From assembly GCF_002994745.2 (NCBI RefSeq), contig NC_037090.1, positions 26,835,501 to 26,899,500 on the forward strand: a DNA stretch of 64,000 nt, in the 5' to 3' direction. The notes under the pieces were generated by a model. The model was not told the origin of the DNA and did not search any database. It was given only the letters and a program-made list of their open reading frames with translations. Each line of letters begins with the position of its first letter. Position 1 is the first letter of the stretch. This document shows positions 33,920 through 48,515 of the stretch, in pieces. Origin of the DNA: Rosa chinensis. Lineage: Eukaryota > Streptophyta > Magnoliopsida > Rosales > Rosaceae. The position numbers and the translations under genes are program-made.

Positions 33920-34714
33920 TAGGGTTGTTAATTGCGACACGATCCCATAACAAGACTTGAAATCTGTACGAAATAAAACGAGTTGAACCCGCACGATTAA
34001 AAAGCGGGTCGGCCGCAGGTTAACCCATCATGACCCATTTAATAAACGGGTTGGTCGAGGGTCAACCCTCTAATACGAAGTGAACCTTTATAATCCGATT
34101 ATGCTATATTTCTTCTTGAAATTTTGGTTGTTGAGAGTATTTGATTATAGGATTGGAAAATTTGAAATATATTTCCTCATCATTATTGGATTTAATTATT
34201 TATGAATTATATATAATTATTTATATTCTTCATTTTGTAGAGTTTTTAGTGAATTTAATCAATTTTTTTAGTTAAATGGGTCGCAATGATAAACCTTAAA
34301 TGAGTCATTTTGTCCAACACAACACGACATGACCTGTTTATTAAAGGGCTCTTGACCATTTACCCAATTTGGGCCCAACAAATGCCCACTTACTTTACTA
34401 AAAGATTATGTGTCCACTTACCCAATTTAAAGGTAAAAAGACAAGTTTGCCCTCTGAATTTTGGAGACTTCGCTGGATTCTCATTGTCGGTCGTTGGATT
34501 CCGGTCACCGGCCATCGGAATCCGATCATCGACCTCCGAAATAAATGGGTTAAGCAGGTTGGAAACATGTAGTCTATTTAATAAATAGGTTGAGCTTGAA
34601 TTTAAATTTTCGACACGATTATTAAATGAGTTGGGTTTGAACTTATTTCATGCAACACGACATATAACCTGACCTAATACGAACCCAATACAACACGAGC
34701 CATCGACAGACATA
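33920..34714. mobile_element. Second copy of the non-autonomous hAT family, with an insert
   Basis: Starts TAGGGTTGTTAATTGCGACACG and aligns, in opposite orientation, with the outer hAT at 27364-31974 (shared GAACCCGCACGATTAAAAAG and flanking repeats of GACCCATTTAATAAACGGG). About 190 bp near 34349-34542 has no counterpart in the other copy and is probably a nested insertion. The right terminus is degraded and no clean TSD was found. Confidence 0.7.
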
Positions 34715-35199
34715 ACACTAAGTATCAAAATCATGCAGGCGAATCAACTTGGCCGTTATTTTTGTCCGGCGAAATTGACTGCGATAATATTAAAAAAATG
34801 TAAAGAGTATGAAGGGACAATTATAGAATCACTCCGACAAAGTGGACAAGCACAAATGAATAAAAAAGAAAAAAAAAAGAAATAGGGAGCACGAGTTAGA
34901 TTTATGAGTGTCAAGGACAGTGACATCACAGCTACGCGCTGGAAAACATTCCATGGTGACCCGCTGAGAAGGAAGATCGACCTGATCTCCCCATGAACCT
35001 GAAAATGCAAGCAAAGCCTTTGCTTTCCCTTTTAAGTCTTCACTACCTGTCACTTTAGCTTTTCTCCCCCACTCTCCAATTTGGTAGACAATCACTTCCA
35101 AATTAAGTATTTTTATATGCTTAGAGTTGTGTCCTTCATTGAGGCTGCCCTTCCACCCCTCAACTCACTCTCTCTCTCTCTCTCTGCTTTTCTTTTTTG
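34715..35199. other. Upstream region of the NEK kinase with CT repeat
   Basis: No gene seen. A CT dinucleotide run at 35166-35185 probably lies in or near the transcribed leader of the kinase gene. Confidence 0.5.
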
Positions 35200-35452
35200 G
35201 TAAGTCATCATACTCTTTTGATTATCATATTAGTGCTCTTGTTAGCGTGTGATATCATTATTGTTGTGAAGTGTGGAGTCTAGCTTTACTCTTATATTTC
35301 TCTCTTTACCTATAAGATCTCTCTACTTGTTAGTTGTCTCCAGCACCCAAGACTCCTACTTTGAGGAATTTCACTTGCCAGTTGGAGCTGTACAGAGCTG
35401 ATTTGTGCTTTGTTTTGGTATTTTTCTAATCTTTCTCTTCTGGGTCTTTTAG
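35200..35452 (+). other. Possible 5' leader intron of the NEK gene
   Basis: GTAAGT at 35200 and a pyrimidine-rich TCTTTTAG ending at 35452 could bound a leader intron just before the coding start. Splice consensus is the only evidence. Confidence 0.4.
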
Positions 35453-35545
35453 TTTTGGGTCAAATTTTGCTGTAGAAGAAGTAGATTTTGGTTTTATTGT
35501 GTGGGAGTGATTCCCTGAATTGGGTCGACCATTTTGAAGGTGGCT

Positions 35546-40129
<4,584 letters not shown>

Positions 40130-40658
40130 TTTTTGATCGTTAAGTTGGCTATAATTTATGGAAAACTATTCAAAAAATGAGAGAAAAAGTATCTGTTTTG
40201 TATCATCTTGACATAAATTGTTTGTAAAAAGAGTGGTTTGAATATTTAACTTGAAACTCGGAAATAACAAGATTGCAGATTGTAACAGGACACTGGCGCT
40301 AGTAGAATATGCATGTATTTTCAATTTCTATAGACATAAAATGTGGTTAACAGGTAGTTGAGTTAGTTAAATGTGGCTAACCACAGAGATACATTGTATG
40401 CCTAAAACAAGTAATTGACACGGACTCATAACGTATACAGATTCTTCTAATTTTATTTAGTTATGGCATGGAACAGAGAATAGAAAGAATCCAGGCAACT
40501 CAATCTAAGTAGCAGCTTGTATATATAACTAATACTCAACCCCCTTGATCAGTGCATGAAATACACACCCTTTCTTCTCTTGGGAATCCCATCTTCCTAT
40601 TACATTTTCACTCTCATAGTCTTCATTGTCTTTTCATAAAAACTCATGCTGTCTGAGC
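40130..40658. other. Convergent 3' regions of NEK and AGP genes
   Basis: It contains the 3' untranslated regions of the two convergent genes, whose stop codons are about 530 bp apart. An AATAAA signal for the minus-strand AGP gene is at 40452-40457, some 200 bp beyond its stop codon. Confidence 0.65.
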
Positions 40659-40898
40659 TCACTGCAAATAGTAGGCAAAGAAGGACAAAAGGAAGGCACC
40701 AGCAACGGGCATGGTAGTGGCGGCGTTTGATGGGGCAGGGGCAGGGGCATGAGCACCCGTAGTTTCTGTCGCCTTGGGGCTGGCAGCCATGGGAGCAGGG
40801 GCTGATTTGGGGGTCACCTTGGGGGGATCCTTGGCCAAGGCAACGCTCACTAAGGCGGCAACGACAATGAGGGCAAGGCAGATCTTCTTCATGTCCAT
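40659..40898 (-). CDS. Short arabinogalactan protein, AGP23-like
   Basis: Encodes a 79-residue secreted proteoglycan core. Residues 1-22 are a signal peptide (MDMKK then a hydrophobic stretch ending VALA). The mature part (about 23-57) is rich in Ala-Pro, Ser-Pro and Thr-Pro (SAPAP, ASP, HAPAPAP), the contexts in which Pro is hydroxylated and arabinogalactan is added. The C-terminus (about 59-79) is a hydrophobic GPI-anchor signal ending FFAYYLQ. The MxMKKI start and the FxYYL end match AGP23-type peptides, several of which are pollen-expressed in Arabidopsis. At 79 residues it is somewhat longer than AGP23 (61, from memory). The first ATG is used, and a TATA box sits about 90 bp upstream. 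Single exon, no defect. Confidence 0.88.
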   Translation of the reverse strand: MDMKKICLALIVVAALVSVALAKDPPKVTPKSAPAPMAASPKATETTGAHAPAPAPSNAATTMPVAGAFLLSFFAYYLQ

Positions 40899-40986
40899 GA
40901 TGGTGAATATGAGATTAATATGAAAGAACTTATTTTTCTCCTTTGCTTATTGCAAGGCTGAGGATTACAAAGGAAATGAAGAATGT

Positions 40987-40994
40987 AATTTATA
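40987..40994 (-). promoter_or_regulatory. TATA box of the AGP gene
   Basis: The minus strand reads TATAAATT about 90 bp upstream of the AGP start codon, predicting a leader of about 60 nt. Confidence 0.65.
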
Positions 40995-40999
40995 GTGAA

Positions 41000-42482
41000 G
41001 TTGTTTGGTTATTCTTAGAAAGAAACAGTTATAGTTAGTTAAGTGTGTTTGGTGTTGCATTGTATAAGGAATTATCAGACAATATTGTTGCATAAGTGGT
41101 CGGAAACGAATCTAAACCAATATTTGTCTTTTTTTTTGTTTAAGCTTCTGTTTTCTTTTTATTCCAATTTTGTGGTTTGGCGCATTCTGTAAGGGTGGAT
41201 GTGGTGAGTTTATGCAGGGAACCGTGCTTAAGATTCTAAAAAGTTGTACCAAATTATCAACACCATATGATGAGACGAAAGTGTAAAATGAATTTAAGGT
41301 TAGCTGGTGAATTCAAGCCTCTTTTAATAATTTAATAAGCAACATCTTAGGGTATGGCTTCCACTTTTTGAAGAAAATGCTGACCCTTTGTGGAAAGTGA
41401 TTGAGACTTGCAGACCATTTTTCTTTTTGAGTTGAAAATGTCACATTTTTATAAATTTCAGCGAGCAGTACAATAACAACTTGCTTATAGGGCTGTCAGA
41501 AGAAGCCATTACATAGAGCACACTACACTAGCACACCTCTCACACAAGCATACTACTCAGCGCACCTCTAGCACACCCACCTTTTTTAATTAAGCGCAAA
41601 ATCAAGATAACACAGTTGCCCCAAGAACAAATAAAAATAACCAAGAAGCAACTTGTCCCTTGTGGATCTCTTTCACTCAATAAAAAAAAAAGGACTTAAC
41701 ATCCTTTTGTAAAAAAGGCCCAAAACTAAACCAAAAATTAAACAATGAGGAACCAAAAAGGCACAAAACCACCCCCTAGAAAGGCCCAAATCCAGTTGAA
41801 TTTTTTTGTAAACGAATGCAATTTTGGCACACGTTCTAAATGGACTTGTAGTGGTGCTTGCTTGGATTGTCCCTCGAAGGCAACTAGTGCTTCAACAGGG
41901 TAGTAATTGAAGTCCCGATCTCCACTCGTTAGTCAAATACTAAAATAGGAATAGGTCCATCTCTTTTTTGTTGTCATGAAGCCGAGGAACATAATAAAAG
42001 TTTGATAAACAATATTGAGTATTTGCGATTTACGCTCACAAATTTTGTGAAATGAAATTGAATACATAAATAGGTTCATTCAAATAATTAATAGCAAATT
42101 ATTTTGAAATTTGTTAGCATACGAGTTAGTGAAATCAAGAATGTACTCGGTTATTATTTATTACTAGATAGCTTGCTCTCATGTAGCTATGGGTGTTACG
42201 ATTGGCATGATAGTCTGATTGCCTTTGCTAGATAGTATTAGCGCTTTGCTGCTGGTATTATGGTTGCCCAATTTAACTGTTGTACTGTATAATACTTTGG
42301 TTGCTTTTGATAAAGAAATAAAATGTATTGTAAAATTGCAGAAATTATACATTCACCACAAAAAGCAGTTGGTTGTCCTAGCAACATCACATCTTGGGAA
42401 GCAGTACATAGGAGGTCATGCCTATCTCCTTTTGGTACTGCACCTTTCCTATTAGACAATTTGCCTTATCTTCAATAATATA
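41000..42482. other. AGP upstream region; possible minus-strand LINE tail
   Basis: No gene supported. The segment 41440-41830 resembles, on the minus strand, the 3' untranslated tail of a LINE (A-rich end near 41440), but no reading frame remains and the call is weak. Confidence 0.4.
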
Positions 42483-42513
42483 CAGGGGCGGAGCCAGGTT
42501 GGGGCATGGTGGG

Positions 42514-42918
42514 TGTTGATGCGGTGTCGTCAGCCGCTATCCACAGAGATGAGGAGGGTTGTACACTCTATTTCGATACCTGTCAATACAGAAATAGGTC
42601 AAGGGGATACCGGGGTTGCCGTTCTATAACCATCCGATGCCTAAATCAATATTTTCTTTTGAGATAAAGATAAGGAAATGTATAAAGTGTAATAGTGAAC
42701 TTACATGATTGGGAAGGATTTCCCCTTTTTATAGGTAATATTGGGTGGAGTGCTTATTCATTCTTTGATGTGGGAATGTTTCCCTTCACATGTCAAGGGC
42801 TAGTTGACTGATGCTTGGCGCATGTTTTCTAGCCCCTGGTGGTTTTTTCGTTGCTTTTGGTGGCTATTGAGCCGTACATTTGTGATGTTTGCATCTTTTT
42901 GCCCATGTGGCATCAACA
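42514..42918 (-). repeat. 3' LTR of the gypsy element
   Basis: 405 bp, with terminal 8-bp inverted repeat TGTTGATG/CATCAACA. It differs from the other LTR by scattered substitutions and one indel near the end, so the insertion is not recent. Confidence 0.93.
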
Positions 42919-42935
42919 AGTCCCCCAAGTCCCAG
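42919..42935 (-). other. Polypurine tract of the gypsy element
   Basis: The minus strand reads CTGGGACTTGGGGGACT immediately before the 3' LTR, in the position and composition expected for plus-strand priming. Confidence 0.8.
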
Positions 42936-43046
42936 GTCAAGAGTCCTTTTAGGTGGGGAATTTATTTTCTGGCAAACATTGGGAGTGTACGACAAAATGG
43001 CCACAGGGAGCTTTCTTTCGTGGGGCCTACCATCCTACTCCCTGCT

Positions 43047-43790
43047 TCAGTCCCCCAAGTCCCCAGGCAAGAGGGTTTTTAGACCGGGTCTCGTTGAGTG
43101 AGTGCTACCGGCACTGCTGTTCTTATTATTTGTGGAGCCGTCGACGTACAATTCCCGTACCTCTCGGTGGGCTGCTAGTGCCAGTAATAGGTCTGCTGGA
43201 GTCTGATTATTCTCGTGAGGGACAAACTCAGCTATGAAATCCGCTGCCGCTTGCCCCTTGATTGTCGTCCTGGGTTTGTAATATATGTCCAATTTGCCGA
43301 GTTCGATTGCCAATTCTACTAGCTTGCCAGAGGTTTCTATAATACTTACTGCAGGGGATGATTCTTGAGGGCGTGGATGCTGTGAGCCTGGAAGTAGGGG
43401 TGGAATTGCCTGGTTGCTACTATTAGAGCCAGTGTGAGCTGTTCAAGTTCCCGGTGGCGGGTCTCGGCGTTAGTGAGCCCCTTTCATGAGTTGTATACCG
43501 GCAGCTCCTCCGTGTCCTCCAGGCGTATGAGTGTGGCACTTACTGCTATTTTTGAGACTGCCATATATAGGAATAATATCTCTCTTGGTATTGGCTTCGA
43601 GAGTAGCTGTATCGATGCCAGGTATTGCTTGATCTGTGTGAAGGCGTTCTAGTGTTCCGGCTCCCACTGTATCACTTCTTCGTGCTGTGTCTTCAATATT
43701 TTGAAGAAAGGAGCGCACTTGTCGGTGAGGCTGGCAATGAACCTGGCAAGGGATACTATTCACTGGGTGAGGCACTACACTTCGTTTCAA
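43047..43790 (-). pseudogene. gypsy RNase H region, broken
   Basis: The frame 43313-43047 shows the end of the RNase H region and the start of the second RNase H-like domain (GQAAADFIAEF then ELYVDGSTN). The frame 43790-43470 is a frameshifted reading of the preceding RNase H core. Stops and frame changes throughout. No integrase follows before the polypurine tract. Confidence 0.8.
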
Positions 43791-44023
43791 GTACAGGGTG
43801 CTTCCATATCTAGTATGGCCTGTACCTTCTCAAGATTAAACTCAATTCCTCTTTCGCTGATAATGAACCCTAGGAACTTGACACTGCTGACCGTGAATAT
43901 GCATTTTTCTGGGTTCAAGCACATGCCGTGAGAAATGATGATCATGAAGATGATATCCAAGTTTTTTATGTGGTCTTCCACCGTGAGGCTTTTGACCAAC
44001 ATATCATCAACGTTAACTTCCAT
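43787..44023 (-). pseudogene. gypsy reverse transcriptase fragment
   Basis: Carries the RT catalytic segment VDDMLVKS followed by LNPEKCIF and VKFLGFIISERGIE. The Tyr of the usual YVDD box is Asn here, and stops lie on both sides, so the enzyme is inactive. Confidence 0.9.
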
Positions 44024-44039
44024 AATTCACCCTATGTGT

Positions 44040-45590
44040 TCCTAGAACATGGTATTAACGAGCCTCTGGTATGTTGCCCTGGCGTTTTTGAAGCCGAAAG
44101 GCATGACCTGATAATAGTACAATCCCTTATAGGTGGTGAAGGCAGTGTGCACTTGATCTGTCGAGTGCATTCAGATCTAATTGTATCATGAGAATATGTC
44201 CATAAAGCTTAAGAGGCGATGTCTGGCTATAGAGTCTACAAGCTAGTCAATCCTGGGGAGTGGGAAGTTGTCTTTTGGGTATGCCTTGTTTAAGTTTGTG
44301 TAGTCGACACACATCTGCCATTTCTCGTTTTTCTTTTTTAACCATAACCACATTGGAAAACCAGGATGGGTATGATACATCTCAGATGAACCATATGTCC
44401 TGTTGCTTGTATTGCCTTGTACTTCTCCTCATTGAATGCCATTCACTTTTGCTGTATCGGCAAGCAGGTAGGGATAATGCTAAGTTTGTGGGTGATCAAT
44501 ACTGGAGAAATGCCGAGCATGTCAGCATATGACCAGGCGAACACTTACTATTTGGATTTAAGGAAGCTAAGTATCGCCTCCCGTAGCTCGGGGTTGAGAC
44601 TGGTATAGATACGGACCTTCCTTTTGGGGTGTTCATCTGAAATGTGGACCCATTCTATTTCCTCAGCTGCATCTGGTCTTGGCGCTTTGTCATGCTTGGT
44701 CCTTTGCTTGTAGGGTTCTGGGTCTTCCTGAGGGTCGTCTGTTTGTCCGAGGGGGAGGGGTCATCAGTCAACGAGAATATCTCATGGCGACCTCTGGCCC
44801 TTGCTACCATGAGTGAGTTGCATTGCTTGGCTACTTCCTGGTCATCTCGGATTATGAGGATTCCGCCCGGCGTAGGTATTTTCATCATAAGCATGTGTCC
44901 TGCCATGAAACATTGTAGTCCTCATATGGCCTCCCTTCCCAATATGACATTATAGGAGGAAGGGCAGTAGACTACGATGAACTATGCTGAGATAGAGGTG
45001 ACAGTGTGGTGGTTATTGAGAGTGATTCTGAGTGTGTCGGAGCCAAGTGGTTGAGTAATGTCCCCGGAGAAGCTGATTAGCAGTTTATGGTTTTAGTAAA
45101 GTTTGTTCCGGCCTCGTCTGAGTCCCCGGTAACAGTTACCGAATATCACGTTGTCCGCTGCTCCTGAATCGATGAGGACCTTACCGCAGATGTAGTGGTC
45201 GATTTGCATGGTTATGAGGAATAGGTCGCTATGGTGCCGGAAAATAGTGTTCTCTGTTCTATTAAAAGTCACCGCTTCCCATTCTACCTGCTCTGACTTG
45301 CCACCCTGATGTATGCCAAGAACTTCATTGCCCCTGGGGCACTAGCGTTTAGCCTGACAGTGGGCTACTCCTCTGATTGCGCCACCATGTATGGTCATGA
45401 TCTTACCATAGACTTCAATAACGTTGGTGCGGGTAGCGGGAGCCTTATAATGTTGCAACTTACCATTTTGGATGAGGGTCTCGATGGCGCTTTTTAGGGC
45501 ATAACACAAATTGATGGTACATACAATACTTGCCATTGTCTACCCAATTATGGGGTCTATTGGTGAACTTCTTTTTGGGTGGTGGGTGTA
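44040..45590 (-). pseudogene. gypsy polyprotein, upstream part (RT N-terminus, protease-proximal and gag remnant)
   Basis: Scattered frames on the minus strand. 44906-44655 contains PTPGGILIIRDDQEVAKQC, typical of the linker between protease and RT in plant gypsy polyproteins. 45536-45342 is probably gag-end sequence. Many stops; I could not place a protease active site with confidence. Confidence 0.6.
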
Positions 45591-45593
45591 GCA

Positions 45594-45670
45594 GCTGGAA
45601 TAGCTCAATTGGTTAAAGTGTGTGGCTGTTAACCACAAGGTCGGAGGTTCAAACCCTCCTTTTAGCGCCA
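45594..45670 (+). tRNA. Full-length tRNA-Asn(GUU)-like sequence plus CCA, serving as extended primer-binding site
   Basis: The plus strand has a complete cloverleaf: acceptor GCTGGAA/TTTTAGC, anticodon stem TGTGG/CCACA with loop CTGTTAA (anticodon GTT, Asn), T stem GGAGG/CCTCC, discriminator G and then CCA at 45668-45670, two bases from the LTR. On the element's strand it is the primer-binding site extended over the whole tRNA. The D stem has one mismatch and the acceptor two G-U pairs. Differences from the plant tRNA-Asn I recall are all transitions, as in methylated transposon DNA. Eukaryotic tRNA genes do not encode CCA, so I read it as retro-captured primer tRNA, not a host gene. The B box (GGTTCAAACCC) is intact. 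Confidence 0.9.
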
Positions 45671-45672
45671 AT

Positions 45673-46061
45673 TGTTGATGCGGTTTCGGGAGTCGCTATC
45701 CACAGAGATGGGGACTGGACACTCTATTCCGATACCTGTCAACACAGAAATAGGTCAGGGTGAGACCGAGGTTGCCGGTCTATAACCCTCCGATGCCTAA
45801 GTCAGTATCTGCTTTAGAGATAAAGACAGGGAAAGGTATATAGTGTAATAGTGAACTTACTTGATTGGGAAGGATTTCCCCTTTTTATAAGTGATATAGG
45901 GTGGAGCATTTATTCATTCTTCAATGTGGGAATGCTTCCCTTCACATGTCAAGGGCTAGTTGACTGATGCTTGGCACCTTGGTGGTCTTTTAGTTGCTTT
46001 TGGTGGCTATTGAGCTGTATATTTGTGATGTTTGCACCTCTTTGCCCATGTGGCATCAGCA
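45673..46061 (-). repeat. 5' LTR of the gypsy element
   Basis: 389 bp, terminal TGTTGATG/CATCAGCA. In element orientation it is followed after two bases by the tRNA-Asn-complementary primer-binding site. Confidence 0.93.
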
Positions 46062-46115
46062 GTGGGTTCCATGCCCCACTGAGATTTTTATAAAAAACGT
46101 ATGAATTAGTAAGAA

Positions 46116-46530
46116 GGGCTAAATACTAGTTAGTACCTTGTGGTTTAGGTTCAAAATCAATTTAGTCCTTGGACTTCTAATTTCATCAAAAACACCCCTG
46201 CACTTTCAATTTTGATCTAATAGGTCCAATTCGTTAATATTCTGTTATGGGTTCAAGTTATAGTTGGATTATTTGTTGAAAAACTATTTATTTTTATTAG
46301 TAGGACTCACTCCTAAATTGACTATGCAGACCACCTCGACACCACATCATAAAACATAGGCTATGTATGAGCCACATTAACAAGTTAAATAACTCAATTG
46401 TCGGAAAACTAACAAATTGGACCTATTAGATCAAAATTGAAAGTGCAGGGGTGTTTTTGATGAAATTAGAAGTTCAGGGACTGAATTGATTTTGGATCTA
46501 AACCACAGGGTAGTAATTTGTATTTAGCCC
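46116..46530. mobile_element. MULE-type MITE with about 125-bp TIRs and 9-bp TSD
   Basis: The arms are long inverted repeats (left GGGCTAAATACTAGTTAGTACC, complementary to the right arm with few mismatches; both carry AAAAACACCCCTGCACTTTC). Perfect 9-bp duplications TAGTAAGAA lie at 46107-46115 and 46531-46539. Non-coding. The same architecture as the element at 19978-20405 but different sequence. Confidence 0.94.
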
Positions 46531-46738
46531 TAGTAAGAATTTCTTAATAGCACTAGTTGTCAATTTGGTGCAGTGGTCAGACTTGTCTATTTCTTACTGC
46601 GGGTCTCCTGTTCGACTTCTGTTGGCAACATTGGCTGATTTGAGAATTTTTATTTTTTATTATTATTTTTTGTTTGGTACATTTGTGTTTGAAAAAAAAA
46701 CTGATATATTTTTATTTGTTTTTAACACTATACTTCCT

Positions 46739-47885
46739 ACGTATGAGGATAAAATCCTAGAGAGAGAGAGAGCAAAAAGTGTTTTCTCCTATCCTGTCCT
46801 GCGGCGAGCCTTTTCGTCGTAGTCTAACGGGCTTTGTTGATCTCGTTTGGGTCTGAAGTTAGCTGCACCTTCGGTCAACCTTTTTTGTTCGGATCAAGAG
46901 GTTTGTGGTGGCGGGTTGTAAGGTGAGGAAGGGGGAAATCAAGGTGGTGGTCGGGTTTTGGCTAATCCTGACTGACCTAGTCGGTGGAGTGATTTGGTTG
47001 CGCGAGTGTGGAGGTTTTTGGGCGGCGTCGTGGTGGCGAGACGTGTGGTTCGGGTTGGAGGCAGTTGGATCCCATTTCGAGGTGTTTGATCTGGGGTGGT
47101 AGGTGGCGAGATCCAGGTTGGGTCAATGGATCCAATCTGGGGAGGCTTCCGATCTGAGCAGGATAGGGCGCGATTTGGATTTGATTTGGTGGCGTGAACT
47201 GGCGTGATTGTCATAGAGGGTGGATCCAGCCGAGCGGGGCAGTCGGTGGTCCGTCAGCGGTGGATGGATTGGGCCGGGCTTGGCTGGCTGTTGGAGTTTC
47301 TTCTGTTCCTTGATTGAGGCTTAGGTTTGGGCCCTCTTTCTGGGCCCAAGCTTACCTGATTTCTTAATTTATGTTGGTAGTTATATTTTCATAGTTGGTT
47401 AGTTTTGTCTCGCCTTTGGTGTGTAATAAGTCTGTGCAGGTATCTTGCAGGGATAGTGGGGCTATATGCCTGTATCTGCACTCTAAGTGTCTTGTCTAGC
47501 CTAGTAAGGCGACGCTTCATGATTAAGTGGTCGCAACCTCCTAGTGGCAGGATGAAACTCAGTATCGTCGGATTACTTTTCCGGTGGCAACATAGTAGGA
47601 AAGCTGTTATTTTGGTAATTATACTTCGTTGCAATTGAGTTATCTTTCCGATATGTCACCGCTATATCAAAGAAAATAAAGTAGCCAGTCGTGCACTCTT
47701 TGGTAATTGATGCTTGTTTGAATACTTGTATTTTGTAGAGATTCCTGATATTATTTCAGGACGTACTCTAGATGCTTATTGTAATCAGGAGTTTAGACTC
47801 AATGTCCTCCCGCCTGTATTCAAAAGTTTCATTAATCAAGATTTGAGGGCATCTGCACCAGCCCTTTATTAGAAAAAAAAAAATT
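46739..47885 (+). mobile_element. Non-coding retroposon (family P/Q), copy P, 12-bp TSD
   Basis: Flanked by ACTATACTTCCT at 46727-46738 and 47886-47897 and ending in an A run (47873-47883). The 1.15-kb body begins with a GA repeat and has a G-rich middle; its last 400 bp align with the antisense copy at 48516-49547 (shared GGCAACATAGTAGGAAAGCTGT). No known protein domain. A LINE-derived non-autonomous retroposon is the likeliest class. Confidence 0.8.
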
Positions 47886-48155
47886 ACTATACTTCCTTGT
47901 AATTTTTAAAGTCAAAGATAATTTATATCCCTATCATAAAAATTTTTCAAAAATATGGAACCAACAAAAAGTTTTCTAAAATCTAAAAAATTTGATTAAT
48001 AAAATATGTAATTAAAAAAAAAAGAAGATCTTATTAGAACCTTATTCTAATAGTCTAATTTTTGTTAAAATTTTGGTATATAGTTTAAATTCCAAATGTT
48101 TTTCTTAAAACATCCGAATGCCCCCACTTAAGATCAAATTCTGGCTCCGCCACTG

Positions 48156-48411
48156 GTAATATACAATTCATATACGTCAAGAGGAAAGAAGATAACATTG
48201 GTCAAGTCCAAAAGTAAAGCTCTCTCGTTTAGAGAACATATCACATAACAATATAGAAGTCGATCTAAGACGAATGCATAAAATATAGTGGTCATGGTCA
48301 ACCTTCTAGATCTAGAAATTATGACCAAACACCTTCCTCAGAACTAAACAAAATCTCTTTACAAAAGTAATCTTCTTAAAAAATACAAAGGTAGGTGTTA
48401 TATGGGACAAC
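48156..48411. other. Short spacer between nested transposon clusters
   Basis: No gene seen. It separates the right TSD of the hAT shell from the TIR element starting near 48412. Confidence 0.6.
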
Positions 48412-48515
48412 TTTTAATAAGGACCACTAAAATGAGAACTTTGATCATAAAGACTTTCTAATCAACGATTAGGGAGACCCAATTTTTTAATTACAGTACC
48501 ACAAATCAACTGTTA

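Larger units (their letters stand above)
42514..46061 (-). mobile_element. Ty3/gypsy LTR retrotransposon, internally deleted, TSD GTGGG
   Basis: Two LTRs (42514-42918 and 45673-46061) share TGTTGATG...CATCARCA termini and near-identical interiors. Perfect 5-bp duplications GTGGG flank the element (42509-42513 and 46062-46066). It reads on the minus strand: 5' LTR at right, primer-binding site at 45670, polypurine tract just inside the left LTR. The 2.75-kb interior keeps pieces of protease-proximal polyprotein, reverse transcriptase and RNase H in order, but much of gag and all of integrase are missing, so it is non-autonomous and dead. Confidence 0.95.
42483..48155. mobile_element. hAT-like element (outer shell) with three nested insertions
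   Basis: Ends CAGGGGCGGAGCCAGG and CTGGCTCCGCCACTG are inverted repeats. The flanks ATAATATA (42475-42482) and GTAATATA (48156-48163) match 7 of 8. The shell's own DNA is the segments 42483-42513, 46067-46115, 46540-46738 and 47898-48155; it is non-coding. Nested inside are a gypsy element, a MULE MITE and a retroposon, each with its own TSD. A tRNA-like stretch (GGTGCAGTGGTCAGAC, then CCTGTTCGACTTC, about 46569-46619) also lies within the shell. Confidence 0.85.

Noticed and set aside
43434..44955. Plus-strand frames across the gypsy interior as genes
   Set aside because: They are antisense to reverse transcriptase, RNase H and polyprotein remnants that read on the minus strand.
45594..45670. 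An ordinary nuclear tRNA-Asn gene
   Set aside because: The CCA end is encoded, the 3' end abuts the LTR exactly where a primer-binding site belongs, and the changes from the usual sequence are transitions that weaken the D stem and A box. A captured primer explains all of these.
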